From assembly GCA_052390275.1 (NCBI GenBank), contig JBQTHD010000050.1, positions 1 through 29,389 on the forward strand: a DNA stretch of 29,389 bases, read 5' to 3'. Shown here piece after piece: positions 15,955 to 23,396 of this stretch. How positions within the stretch are numbered: the stretch's first letter is position 1; each line of letters opens with the position of its first letter. The notes under the pieces are model-generated. The model was not told the DNA's origin. It did not search any database and saw only the letters and a program-made list of their open reading frames with translations. Position numbers and translations under genes: made by a program. The DNA is from JBQTHD01 sp052390275 (GTDB lineage: Bacteria; Actinomycetota; Acidimicrobiia; Acidimicrobiales; AC-14).

Positions 15955-16509
15955 CTACCTGCGCCCATCACTCCCGCCGCGCCGACGGGCGGCCATGGCC
16001 CGGTCGGCGTCCCGGCGGGCGTCGGCGGCAGCGATGGCCTGGCGCTTGTCGCCCCGGCTGCGACCCCGGCCCACCCCCAGTTCCACCTTGGCCCGACCCT
16101 CACTCAGGTAGACCGACAACGGAATCAGCGCCAGTCCCTCGCGCTGGCTGCGTTCGGCCAACTCGGTGATCTCGTCGCGGTGGGCGAGCAACTTCCGGGT
16201 CCGTACGGGATCGTGGCCGCCGAACCCGTCCGCCTGGTCGTAGGGGGCCACGTGAACCCCGTGGAGCCACAACTCACCGCCATGGACCCGGGCGTAGGCA
16301 TCGGAGAGCACCACCCGGCCGGCCCGCAACGACTTGACTTCGGTACCCACCAGGGCGATCCCCGTCTCGAGCACGTCGAGAATCTCGTAGTCGTGACGGG
16401 CCCGCCGGTTGCTCGCCACCACCACCTTGGCGGCGGCCGCCCTGGTCGGATCGGCCTTGCGGCTCTGGCCCCCGTTTACCGGCCTCGCCCCGCGGCCCTG
16501 GCCACCCAC
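15955..16509 (-). CDS. smpB: SsrA-binding protein SmpB
   Basis: A 184-residue protein that binds tmRNA and brings it to stalled ribosomes. The family core is clear: SNRRARHDYEILDVLETGIALVG, EVKSLRAGRVVLSDAYARV, GELWLHGVHVAPYDQA, RTRKLLAHRDEI, and the basic tail RSRGDKRQAIAAADARRDADRAMAARR, the part that enters the decoding centre. About 20 extra N-terminal residues precede the core; the GTG at 16509 is the only upstream start, and a GTG in the KVVVASN stretch is an alternative. TACCGT, a -10-like hexamer, ends seven bases before the GTG, suggesting a leaderless message. The gene directly downstream is its RNA partner ssrA. Confidence 0.97.
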   Translation of the reverse strand: MGGQGRGARPVNGGQSRKADPTRAAAAKVVVASNRRARHDYEILDVLETGIALVGTEVKSLRAGRVVLSDAYARVHGGELWLHGVHVAPYDQADGFGGHDPVRTRKLLAHRDEITELAERSQREGLALIPLSVYLSEGRAKVELGVGRGRSRGDKRQAIAAADARRDADRAMAARRRGGSDGRR

Positions 16510-16516
16510 ATCTGCG

Positions 16517-16526
16517 ACGGTAGCCT
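16517..16526. promoter_or_regulatory. Overlapping divergent -10-like elements for smpB and mec
   Basis: TACCGT on the minus strand (16522-16517) sits seven bases before the smpB GTG, and TAGCCT on the plus strand (16521-16526) sits nine bases before the ATG at 16536. Neither gene has a Shine-Dalgarno. Both fit TANNNT -10 boxes of leaderless actinobacterial messages and share two bases. Confidence 0.4.
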
Positions 16527-16535
16527 TCGCCGCCG

Positions 16536-17057
16536 ATGCCTACTCCGAGGCCCACTCCGAGGCCCACTCCGATGCCCACCCCGAGGCCCACTTCGACTAC
16601 CGCCCCGATGCATGTCCCGATCCTCATCCTCGAGGACCGACACCGCCAGATGATGGTTGACCATGCCAGACGGGATCTGCCCAACGAGGCCTGCGGTTTG
16701 CTGGCGGGCGAGGCCGAGTCCGCCACCGTGCTCGCCGTCTATCCGTGCTCCAACGCCGAGGCCTCACCCATCATCTACACCCTCGATCCGCGGGACCATC
16801 TCCGGGCCACCCGCGATGCAGAGGGGCGAGGGTGGGAAATCCTGGGCGTCTACCACTCCCACACCCATACGGAGGCCTATCCCTCACCCACGGATGTGGC
16901 CCGGGCGCCGGACCCGGGGTGGCACTACGTGCTGGTGTCGCTGCGTGATTCCGAGCCGGTGGTGCGTTCGTTCCGGATCGTCGATGAGGTGATAACCGAG
17001 GAGGCCATCGAGGTCGGCCCCCCGGCCGGGGGCGAGGCTGGGCCGGATCAGTCCTGA
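16536..17057 (+). CDS. mec: JAMM-motif metallopeptidase, Mec-like (CysO-cysteine peptidase)
   Basis: A 173-residue MPN/JAMM zinc peptidase. The active site is complete: Glu51 in NEACGLLAG, and HSHTHTEAYPSPTD, which fits H-x-H-x7-S-x2-D with His107, His109, Ser117 and Asp120. Its role in mycobacteria is to release cysteine from the CysO-cysteine adduct, and the order mec-cysO-cysM is the same here. The start is open: ATG 16536 has a -10-like element nine bases before it and gives a Pro/Thr/Arg repeat tail encoded by the tandem repeat, while ATG 16608 would begin directly at the domain (MHVPILILED). Neither has a Shine-Dalgarno. The peptidase may also trim the CysO precursor, which here extends past its GlyGly. 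Confidence 0.92.
   Translation: MPTPRPTPRPTPMPTPRPTSTTAPMHVPILILEDRHRQMMVDHARRDLPNEACGLLAGEAESATVLAVYPCSNAEASPIIYTLDPRDHLRATRDAEGRGWEILGVYHSHTHTEAYPSPTDVARAPDPGWHYVLVSLRDSEPVVRSFRIVDEVITEEAIEVGPPAGGEAGPDQS
16542..16589. repeat. 12-nt tandem repeat, four copies, in the smpB-mec gap
   Basis: Units actccgaggccc (x2), actccgatgccc and accccgaggccc follow each other, and a partial fifth follows. If mec starts at 16536 they encode a PTPR-type N-terminal tail; if it starts at 16608 they are untranslated leader. Confidence 0.9.
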
Positions 17058-17109
17058 ACCAACCGTTAGGCTCATCCCCGTTCGTATCACCCGCCCCGGA
17101 GGCTGCGTT

Positions 17110-17406
17110 GTGCCCGTAGAAATACGTCTTCCCACCGTCCTGCGCTCGCATGCCGCCGGGCAGTCCAAGGTCACCGGCGAAGGCGCCACGGTCCGGGAAC
17201 TGTTCGCCGACCTGATCGGGCGGTACCCGGGGCTGGCCAGCCAGATTCTGACCGACGACGGCTCGCTCCATCGTTTCGTCAACATCTACCGCAACGACGA
17301 CGACATTCGATTCCTGGGAGCGTTGGATGCGACCGTGGGGGAGACCGACGTGATCACCATCCTCCCGGCCGTGGCCGGAGGGGCACGTTTTCCCTCTGAC
17401 CGGTAG
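17110..17406 (+). CDS. cysO: Sulfur-carrier protein CysO (MoaD/ThiS family)
   Basis: A 98-residue ubiquitin-fold protein whose C-terminal Gly carries sulfur as a thiocarboxylate for cysteine synthesis. Family signs are VEIRLPTVLRSHAAGQ, LHRFVNIYRNDDDIRFLGALDA and the ending TILPAVAGG. Unlike mycobacterial CysO, which as I recall ends at GlyGly, this one continues with ARFPSDR, so a protease must expose the diglycine. GTG at 17110 is preceded by GGAGG seven bases upstream. It lies 52 bases after mec and 39 before cysM. A TAGGCT hexamer at 17069-17074 could add an internal promoter. Confidence 0.95.
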   Translation: MPVEIRLPTVLRSHAAGQSKVTGEGATVRELFADLIGRYPGLASQILTDDGSLHRFVNIYRNDDDIRFLGALDATVGETDVITILPAVAGGARFPSDR

Positions 17407-17445
17407 TACCCAAGTGGTCCCCGCCGGCCACAGATCGCCCACCCC

Positions 17446-18387
17446 GTGGTCGTAGCCCGGTCGGTTCTCGATCTCATCGGCAACACGCCGCTGGTGGACG
17501 TGAGTCATCTGAGCCCCAGAAGCGGGGTGCGGATTCTGGCCAAGCTGGAAGGCCAGAACCCGGGGGGTTCGGTCAAGGACCGGATAGCCAAGGCCATGGT
17601 GGAGGCGGCTGAAGCCGAAGGTCTACTCAAGCCGGGGGACACGCTGCTGGAGCCCAGTTCCGGCAACACCGGTATCGGCCTGGCGCTGGTCTGTCGCCTC
17701 AAGGGCTACCGGCTCCGCATCGTCATGCCTGAGAACGTCTCCCCTGAGCGGCGCCAACTGCTGGAGATCTTCGGAGCCGAGATCATCCCGTCGCCCGGTT
17801 CGGAGGGTTCCAACGGGGCCGTCCGGATGGCTCGGGCTATGGCGGCCGATGCCGGCCCCGACGTGGTCTTTCTCTACCAGTACGCCAATCCGGCCAACCC
17901 GCGGGCCCACGAAACCACAACAGGGCCGGAGATTTGGCGGGACTGCCCGGAGGTAACTGATGTAGTTGCCGGCCTGGGGACCAGCGGGACCCTGATGGGG
18001 CTGGGGCGATACCTGAAAGCCAGGAACCCTCACATTCGGATGTGGGCGGTCGAACCGCCGGCGGGGGAGTTGGTGGACGGGCTGCGAAGCCTGGAGGACG
18101 GCTTCATCCCCCCGGTGTTCGATCCATCGCTGCTGGATCGCAAGACGATCGTCCGACCCAAGGAGTCGGTGGAGTGGACCCGGCGCCTCACCGCCGAGGC
18201 CGGCGTGTTCGCCGGGATCTCCTCGGGGGCTGCCATGGCCGGCGCGGCCAGGGCGGCCGAGACCATCGGCGAGGGAACTGTGGTGGTGATTCTGGCTGAT
18301 GGCGGTTGGAAGTATCTGTCCACTGGGGCTTGGACCGATCCAATCGACGACGTGGTGGAAAGGGCCCGCCAGATCATCTACTTCTGA
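17446..18387 (+). CDS. cysM: Cysteine synthase, CysO-dependent O-phosphoserine sulfhydrylase type
   Basis: A 313-residue PLP enzyme that makes cysteine from an activated serine. The PLP lysine is Lys44 in NPGGSVKDRIA, the substrate loop is SSGNTG, the phosphate-binding loop GLGTSGTLMG, and the end ADGGWKYLSTGAW is typical of CysM. The segment LRSLEDGFIPPVFDP matches the region of mycobacterial CysM that, as I recall, carries the O-phosphoserine-selecting Arg. With mec and cysO upstream, it most likely uses thiocarboxylated CysO and O-phosphoserine rather than sulfide and O-acetylserine. The GTG start has no clear Shine-Dalgarno; the protein begins with VLDLIGNTPLVDV a few residues in, as the family does. 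Confidence 0.95.
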   Translation: MVVARSVLDLIGNTPLVDVSHLSPRSGVRILAKLEGQNPGGSVKDRIAKAMVEAAEAEGLLKPGDTLLEPSSGNTGIGLALVCRLKGYRLRIVMPENVSPERRQLLEIFGAEIIPSPGSEGSNGAVRMARAMAADAGPDVVFLYQYANPANPRAHETTTGPEIWRDCPEVTDVVAGLGTSGTLMGLGRYLKARNPHIRMWAVEPPAGELVDGLRSLEDGFIPPVFDPSLLDRKTIVRPKESVEWTRRLTAEAGVFAGISSGAAMAGAARAAETIGEGTVVVILADGGWKYLSTGAWTDPIDDVVERARQIIYF

Positions 18388-18493
18388 AGCCGAGGGGATC
18401 TCGGGTAGCCGGCCTCGCAGGGATCAAGCCCCAAGAGCAACCGATCGTCCACCGGCGGCCGACAGACTCTGGTCAGACAGGGTTAGCGGTCCG

Positions 18494-18536
18494 GAAACTC
18501 AAGACGAAACGACCGGCAACAGCCCGCCCGTAGGGT
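18494..18536 (+). promoter_or_regulatory. Candidate promoter of the nitrate operon with GlnR-like half sites
   Basis: TAGGGT at 18531-18536 is a -10-like box seven bases before the nirB GTG, giving a leaderless start. GAAAC occurs twice, at 18494-18498 and 18506-18510, just where an activator would replace a -35 box. GAAAC is one half of the actinobacterial GlnR site, but the GTNAC partners are poor, so GlnR is only a suggestion. Confidence 0.35.
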
Positions 18537-18543
18537 CCAAAGC

Positions 18544-21240
18544 GTGCCTGACAGTTCTATGACGCCCGACGGGCCCGCGTCTGCACCCACACCCGAGGCT
18601 GGCCCCTCGGCTCCCGTCGGCGCCTCCGGGCGGCCCCGCATCGTGGTGGTGGGTAACGGGATGGTCGGGCACCGGGTGCTGGAGGAACTGGTCGGACAGG
18701 GGGCCGGCGAGCATTTCGACCTGGTCACCTTCTGCGAGGAGCCTCGGCCGGCGTATGACCGTGTGGCCCTGAGCTCCTATTTCACCGGGGCCAGTGAGGA
18801 GGACCTGTCTCTCGTCACCCCCGGATTCTTCGACCAGGCCGGGGTGGTCATACATGTGGGCGAGGCGGTGGCCTCCATCGACCGGGAGAACTCGGCGGTG
18901 CTCTCGACCACTGGCCGGGTGGTGCCCTACGACCACCTAATCCTGGCCACCGGGTCGTACCCGTTCGTTCCCCCCGTTCCCGGATCGGATCTTCCCGGCT
19001 GCTTCGTCTACCGGACCATCGACGACCTGGAGGCCATTCGGACCTACGCCGCCGGGCGCAAGGTGGGGGCGGTGGTGGGTGGCGGACTTCTCGGTCTGGA
19101 GGCAGCGAACGCTCTGGCCAGTCTGGGCCTTTCCACCCATGTGGTCGAGTTCGCACCCCGGCTGATGCCGGTGCAGATCGATGACGGGGGCGGCCAGGCG
19201 CTGCGCCGACGAATCGAGGATCTGGGGCTGTCCATTCATACCTCTCGCGAGACCGCTGCCATCGTGACCGGTCCTGACGGTGCCGTCGCTGCCATGCGTT
19301 TCGCCGCGCCGGCCAGTCCGGGCGCTGCCGCGTGCCCCGCGAGCCCAGAGGTCGGCGATCCCCCGGCTGACCTCGAGGTGGATCTGGTGGTGTTTTCCGC
19401 CGGGATTCGACCGAGGGACGCGCTGGCCCGGGAGGCGGGGTTAGCCGTCGGGGAGCGGGGCGGAATTGTCGTCGACGAGACCTGTCGGACGTCGGACCCG
19501 GCCATCTTCGCTATCGGCGAGTGCGCGCTCGCCCCGGCGGCGGGCATGCCCGGCGGTCGGATCTATGGCCTGGTCGCTCCGGGGTACGAGATGGCCCGAG
19601 TGGTGGCGGACCGTCTGACGGGCGGCGGGGCCCGCTTCACCGGGGCCGATATGTCCACCAAGTTGAAGCTTCTGGGAATCGACGTGGCCAGCTTTGGCGA
19701 CGCCTTTGCCACGACCCCGGGGGCCGAGTCGATCGTCTTCTCCGACCCGGTGGCCCGGGTCTATAAGCGGGTGGTGGTCGGCCCGGAATCCGACGGTGGG
19801 TGCCGGGTGATGGGTGGGATCCTGGTGGGAGACGCCGCGCTCTACTCCACTTTGCTGGCCATGTCCCGGGGCGATATGCCCACTCCGGAGCACCCCGAGG
19901 ACCTGGTTCTGCCCGAGAAATCCGGCGACGGATCCACGGCTTTGGGGGTGGCCGGACTGGCCGCCGGGGCCACGGTGTGTTCGTGCAACAGCGTCACCAA
20001 GGGAGCCATCTGCGGGGCCATCGCCGAAGGCGCCGGCGACGTCGCCGCCGTCAAAAGTCTGACCCGGGCAGGGACGGGATGCGGCGGGTGCGTACCCCTG
20101 CTCGGCCAAATTCTCAACGACGAGTTGCGCCGGGCCGGGGTGGAAGTGCGCAACCACCTGTGCGAGCACTTCCCCTACTCCCGCCAGGAGCTGTTCGACC
20201 TGGTCCGGGTGCATCGCATCGAGTCGTTCGGGCACCTGGTGACCGCCTATGGCACCGGCGCCGGATGCGAGATCTGCAAGCCCGCGGTGGCGTCCATGCT
20301 GGCCTCGATGGCGGGAGGGTACGTGCTCGACGGCGAGCAGGCGTCGCTGCAGGACACCAACGACCACTTCCTGGCCAACCTTCAAAGAGACGGCACCTAC
20401 TCCGTGGTGCCTCGCGTTCCCGGTGGAGAACTGACTCCTGACCAACTGATCACCATCGGCCAGGTGGCCAAGGACTACGGCCTGTACACCAAGATCACCG
20501 GGGGCCAGCGAATCGACCTGTTCGGCGCGACCGTCGACCAGCTCCCGGCGATCTGGTCCCGCCTGATCGACGCCGGGATGGAGTCCGGGCACGCCTACGG
20601 CAAGGCGCTGCGCACGGTGAAGTCCTGTGTGGGCACCACCTGGTGCCGATTCGGGGTGCAGGACTCGACCCTGCTGGCCATTGAACTGGAACTGCGCTAC
20701 CGGGGACTGCGGGCGCCGCACAAGCTCAAGTCGGCCGTCTCAGGCTGTACCCGGGAGTGCGCCGAGGCTCAGAGCAAGGACTTCGGCATCATCGCCACCG
20801 AGAAGGGCTGGAACCTCTACGTCTGTGGCAACGGTGGGATGAAGCCCCAGCACGCCCTCCTTTTGGCGGCCGACCTGGATCGCGACACCCTGATTGTGTA
20901 TCTGGACCGATTCTTGATGTTCTACATCCGCACTGCCGACCGCCTGGAGCGCACGGCCACCTGGTTCAACCGGCTGGAGGGGGGCATCGACTATCTCCGC
21001 CAGGTGGTCATGGAGGACTCGCTCGGCATCTGCGCCGAACTGGAGGCGGACATGGCCCGTCATGTGTCCACCTACGAGTGCGAGTGGAAGGCCACCTTGG
21101 CCGATCCCGTCCGCCTGGCCCGATTCCGTAGCTTCGTCAACGCCGATGGTCCCGACCCGGACCTGGTTTTCGTGCCTTTGCGCGGGCAGAAGCGGCCGGC
21201 CTTCCCAGAGGAGCGGGCCGGGGCCGGAACCCGGCGGTGA
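18544..21240 (+). CDS. nirB: Nitrite reductase (NADH) large subunit
   Basis: An 898-residue flavo-iron-sulfur-siroheme enzyme reducing nitrite to ammonium with NAD(P)H in the cytoplasm. From the N-terminus: a disordered 30-residue tail; FAD-binding IVVVGNGMVGHRVLEEL and NAD-binding VGAVVGGGLLGLEAANAL; a BFD-like [2Fe-2S] domain with CSC at 479-481 and CGGC near 513; ferredoxin-like repeats; and the siroheme/[4Fe-4S] ligands CVGTTWC near 694 and CTREC near 734. All cofactor cysteines are present and the length is normal for NirB. GTG at 18544 is used because a -10-like TAGGGT lies seven bases before it; ATG 18559 is the alternative. It overlaps nirD by four bases. It is the first gene of the nitrate-assimilation operon. 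Confidence 0.97.
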   Translation: MPDSSMTPDGPASAPTPEAGPSAPVGASGRPRIVVVGNGMVGHRVLEELVGQGAGEHFDLVTFCEEPRPAYDRVALSSYFTGASEEDLSLVTPGFFDQAGVVIHVGEAVASIDRENSAVLSTTGRVVPYDHLILATGSYPFVPPVPGSDLPGCFVYRTIDDLEAIRTYAAGRKVGAVVGGGLLGLEAANALASLGLSTHVVEFAPRLMPVQIDDGGGQALRRRIEDLGLSIHTSRETAAIVTGPDGAVAAMRFAAPASPGAAACPASPEVGDPPADLEVDLVVFSAGIRPRDALAREAGLAVGERGGIVVDETCRTSDPAIFAIGECALAPAAGMPGGRIYGLVAPGYEMARVVADRLTGGGARFTGADMSTKLKLLGIDVASFGDAFATTPGAESIVFSDPVARVYKRVVVGPESDGGCRVMGGILVGDAALYSTLLAMSRGDMPTPEHPEDLVLPEKSGDGSTALGVAGLAAGATVCSCNSVTKGAICGAIAEGAGDVAAVKSLTRAGTGCGGCVPLLGQILNDELRRAGVEVRNHLCEHFPYSRQELFDLVRVHRIESFGHLVTAYGTGAGCEICKPAVASMLASMAGGYVLDGEQASLQDTNDHFLANLQRDGTYSVVPRVPGGELTPDQLITIGQVAKDYGLYTKITGGQRIDLFGATVDQLPAIWSRLIDAGMESGHAYGKALRTVKSCVGTTWCRFGVQDSTLLAIELELRYRGLRAPHKLKSAVSGCTRECAEAQSKDFGIIATEKGWNLYVCGNGGMKPQHALLLAADLDRDTLIVYLDRFLMFYIRTADRLERTATWFNRLEGGIDYLRQVVMEDSLGICAELEADMARHVSTYECEWKATLADPVRLARFRSFVNADGPDPDLVFVPLRGQKRPAFPEERAGAGTRR

Positions 21241-21653
21241 GTTCGGAGATCCGCTGGAATCGGGTATGCCCGGCGGATGCCCTGGTGGCCAATCGGGGAG
21301 TGGCGGCCCTGGTGGAGGGGGTCCAGGTGGCGATCTTCCGGGTGGAGCCCGGAGGCGGCCTCTACGCCCTGGCCAACCACGACCCCTTCAGCCGGGCCAA
21401 CGTCCTGTCCCGAGGAATCGTGGGCTCCCGGGGCGACCGGCTCAAAGTGGCCTCCCCGGTATTCAAACAGTCGTTCGACCTGGTCAGCGGGCAGTGCCTG
21501 GATGATCCCGAGGTTTGCCTGGCCACCTACCCGATCCGACTGGTCGACGGGTGGGTCGAAATCGGCGGGCGTTCCGAACCGATGAACCCCGCCCCGATCA
21601 GCGCGAGCCAGAGTCAACCGGTCACATCAGTGGGCGTCGAGGTCGGGTTGTGA
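21237..21653 (+). CDS. nirD: Nitrite reductase (NADH) small subunit
   Basis: A 138-residue Rieske-fold subunit of the nitrite reductase. It contains GVAALVEGVQVAIFRV, LYALANHDPFSRANVLSRGIVG and VASPVFKQSFDLVSGQCLDDPEV, as in other NirD proteins, and lacks the Cys/His pairs needed for a [2Fe-2S] cluster, as NirD normally does. The GTG start overlaps the nirB stop (GTGA) and its own stop overlaps the next start in the same way, so the subunits are translated in step. About 20 unconserved residues form the C-terminal tail. Confidence 0.96.
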   Translation: MSSEIRWNRVCPADALVANRGVAALVEGVQVAIFRVEPGGGLYALANHDPFSRANVLSRGIVGSRGDRLKVASPVFKQSFDLVSGQCLDDPEVCLATYPIRLVDGWVEIGGRSEPMNPAPISASQSQPVTSVGVEVGL

Positions 21654-23212
21654 GTGGCTGTTCCTCGGGGCTGGCGCCAGATTCCGTTGACATCCTGACG
21701 CCACTGGATCTCTATCTGGCCGAGCAGGGGCGCATGAGCGCCGTCGAGCGCTTCGCCCTGCTCCACGACGACCACCGCATCGACCCGGCCAACCGCTATT
21801 ACCGGGACCTGATCCCCGCCACGCCGCCCGGACCGGGGCAGCAGTACGGCTTCGCCGTGGATCTGGATTCCTGCACCGCCTGCAAGGCCTGCGTGGTCGC
21901 CTGCCACACTCTCAACGGGTTGGACGAGGGAGAGTCCCACCGGGTCACGGGACTGCACCACGGCATCGAGATCCTGCCGATGCAGCAAACCATCACCACC
22001 GCCTGTCACCACTGCGTCGACCCAGGATGTCTGGCCGGATGCCCCACCCAGGCCTACGACAAGGACCCGGTCACCGGGATCGTCACCCACGTCGAGGAGA
22101 AGTGTCTGGGTTGTGGCTACTGCATCTGGACCTGTCCTTACGAGGTCCCTCAGATGAACAAGGCCCGGGGGGTGGTCCGCAAGTGCGACATGTGCACCGG
22201 GCGTCTTTCCGACGGCCAGGCGCCGGCGTGCGTATCGGCCTGCCCCAACGGGGCCATCACAATCACCCTGGTCGATGTGGCGGACCTGGTGGCCGCAGCA
22301 GCGGAGCCCCGGGCGGCACTCCTGGCCACGGCCCCGCCATCCCGCCTGACCGTTCCCACCACCACCTACACAACCGCGTGGGGAACGCCGGCCGACGTCA
22401 AGGCCGCTGACCATCTGATCGTGCGCCCCGGGCACGGCCATCGGCCCCTGGTGGTCATGCTGGTGCTTACTCAGTTAGCGGCGGGAATGGCCACAACCGC
22501 TTGGGCCTCGCCCGCACTGAGGGGGCCGGCGTTGGCGGCGTCGGTGGTCCTGGCCCTGGCCGGGATGGTGGCGAGCGTGGCCCACCTGGGTCACCCTGAG
22601 CGCCTGTGGCGGGCACTGGCCGGCTTGCGCACTTCGTGGCTGTCCCGGGAGGTGGCTGCGCTGGGCGCCTTCACCCTGGCTACGGCCTGGGCGGCCGCGA
22701 GTCCGTCGGGCACCTCAACTCTGTTGGCCTCCGGCCTGGGCTGGCTGGCAGTGGCGTCCTCGGCCATGGTCTACGTGGTCACCGGCCGCCCGTGGTGGAA
22801 TCGCAGGCTCACCTTTGGGCGCTTCGCGTTCACCGCCGCAGGCGGCGGTCTGGCCGGGGCGCTAGCCCTGGGCGGATCGCCGGTGTTGGGATGGGTTCTG
22901 GCTTCCATGACGCTGGCCGCCGCCGGCTTGTGGCTGGTTCTGGTGAGGGGATGGATGGCCCCCGACGAGTTGACCCACCTCCGCCGTTCGGCCCTGCTCC
23001 TGACCGGGCCGATGGCTCAGTTGAGCCTGGCCCGGGTCGTTCTGGCCCTGTTCGGGGGGGTCCTTGTTCCGGTCCTGGTCAGTCTGGGACTGGGGCCCGC
23101 CCTGCCCCTGGCCGTCGCCGGGTATGGCCTCTTCGTCGCCGGTGAGATGATCGAGCGTCTGTTGTTCTTCCGGGCGGCAGCCTGGACCGCCATGCCCGGC
23201 GTCTTGGATTGA
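21650..23212 (+). CDS. DmsB-DmsC-like fusion: four-cluster ferredoxin plus membrane anchor
   Basis: About 520 residues joining two subunits that are usually separate. Residues 60-215 hold four [4Fe-4S] motifs: CTACKACVVAC (Cys75-85), CHHCVDPGCLAGC, CLGCGYCIWTC and CDMC...CVSAC. From about 265 on there are about eight transmembrane helices of DmsC type, with the signature HLGHPERLWRALAGLRTSWLSREV. The real start is GTG 21650, overlapping the nirD stop (GTGA); the frame is open further upstream but only inside nirD. Position between nirD and the nitrate reductase suggests that it takes electrons from menaquinol and feeds the molybdoenzyme. There is no Tat signal, so the cluster domain should face the cytoplasm. 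Confidence 0.92.
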   Translation: MSGCSSGLAPDSVDILTPLDLYLAEQGRMSAVERFALLHDDHRIDPANRYYRDLIPATPPGPGQQYGFAVDLDSCTACKACVVACHTLNGLDEGESHRVTGLHHGIEILPMQQTITTACHHCVDPGCLAGCPTQAYDKDPVTGIVTHVEEKCLGCGYCIWTCPYEVPQMNKARGVVRKCDMCTGRLSDGQAPACVSACPNGAITITLVDVADLVAAAAEPRAALLATAPPSRLTVPTTTYTTAWGTPADVKAADHLIVRPGHGHRPLVVMLVLTQLAAGMATTAWASPALRGPALAASVVLALAGMVASVAHLGHPERLWRALAGLRTSWLSREVAALGAFTLATAWAAASPSGTSTLLASGLGWLAVASSAMVYVVTGRPWWNRRLTFGRFAFTAAGGGLAGALALGGSPVLGWVLASMTLAAAGLWLVLVRGWMAPDELTHLRRSALLLTGPMAQLSLARVVLALFGGVLVPVLVSLGLGPALPLAVAGYGLFVAGEMIERLLFFRAAAWTAMPGVLD

Positions 23213-23284
23213 CGCCCACCGCGCGCCGACATTCCGGTCGAGGGCGGGTGAAAGGCCAACCCGCTGACCAAGCCCAGTGCCATC

Positions 23285-23392
23285 GCCCATCCGGGCGGCA
23301 TCGCCAATCCGGGTGGCATGGCTCGTGCGGTTGGTATTGCTCGTGCGGTTGGTATTGCCCGGGCTACCGGTATTGCCGATGCCACTGGGATT
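23285..23392. repeat. 18-nt degenerate tandem repeat, six copies, before the nitrate reductase
   Basis: Six 18-nt units fill the gap between the DmsBC fusion and the nitrate reductase; copies three and four (gctcgtgcggttggtatt) are identical, and the others differ at several bases. The array stops five bases before the ATG at 23397, and a weak seventh unit may start at 23267. Read in frame from GTG 23277 it would encode a hydrophobic extension. Confidence 0.92.
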
Positions 23393-23396
23393 GCCC

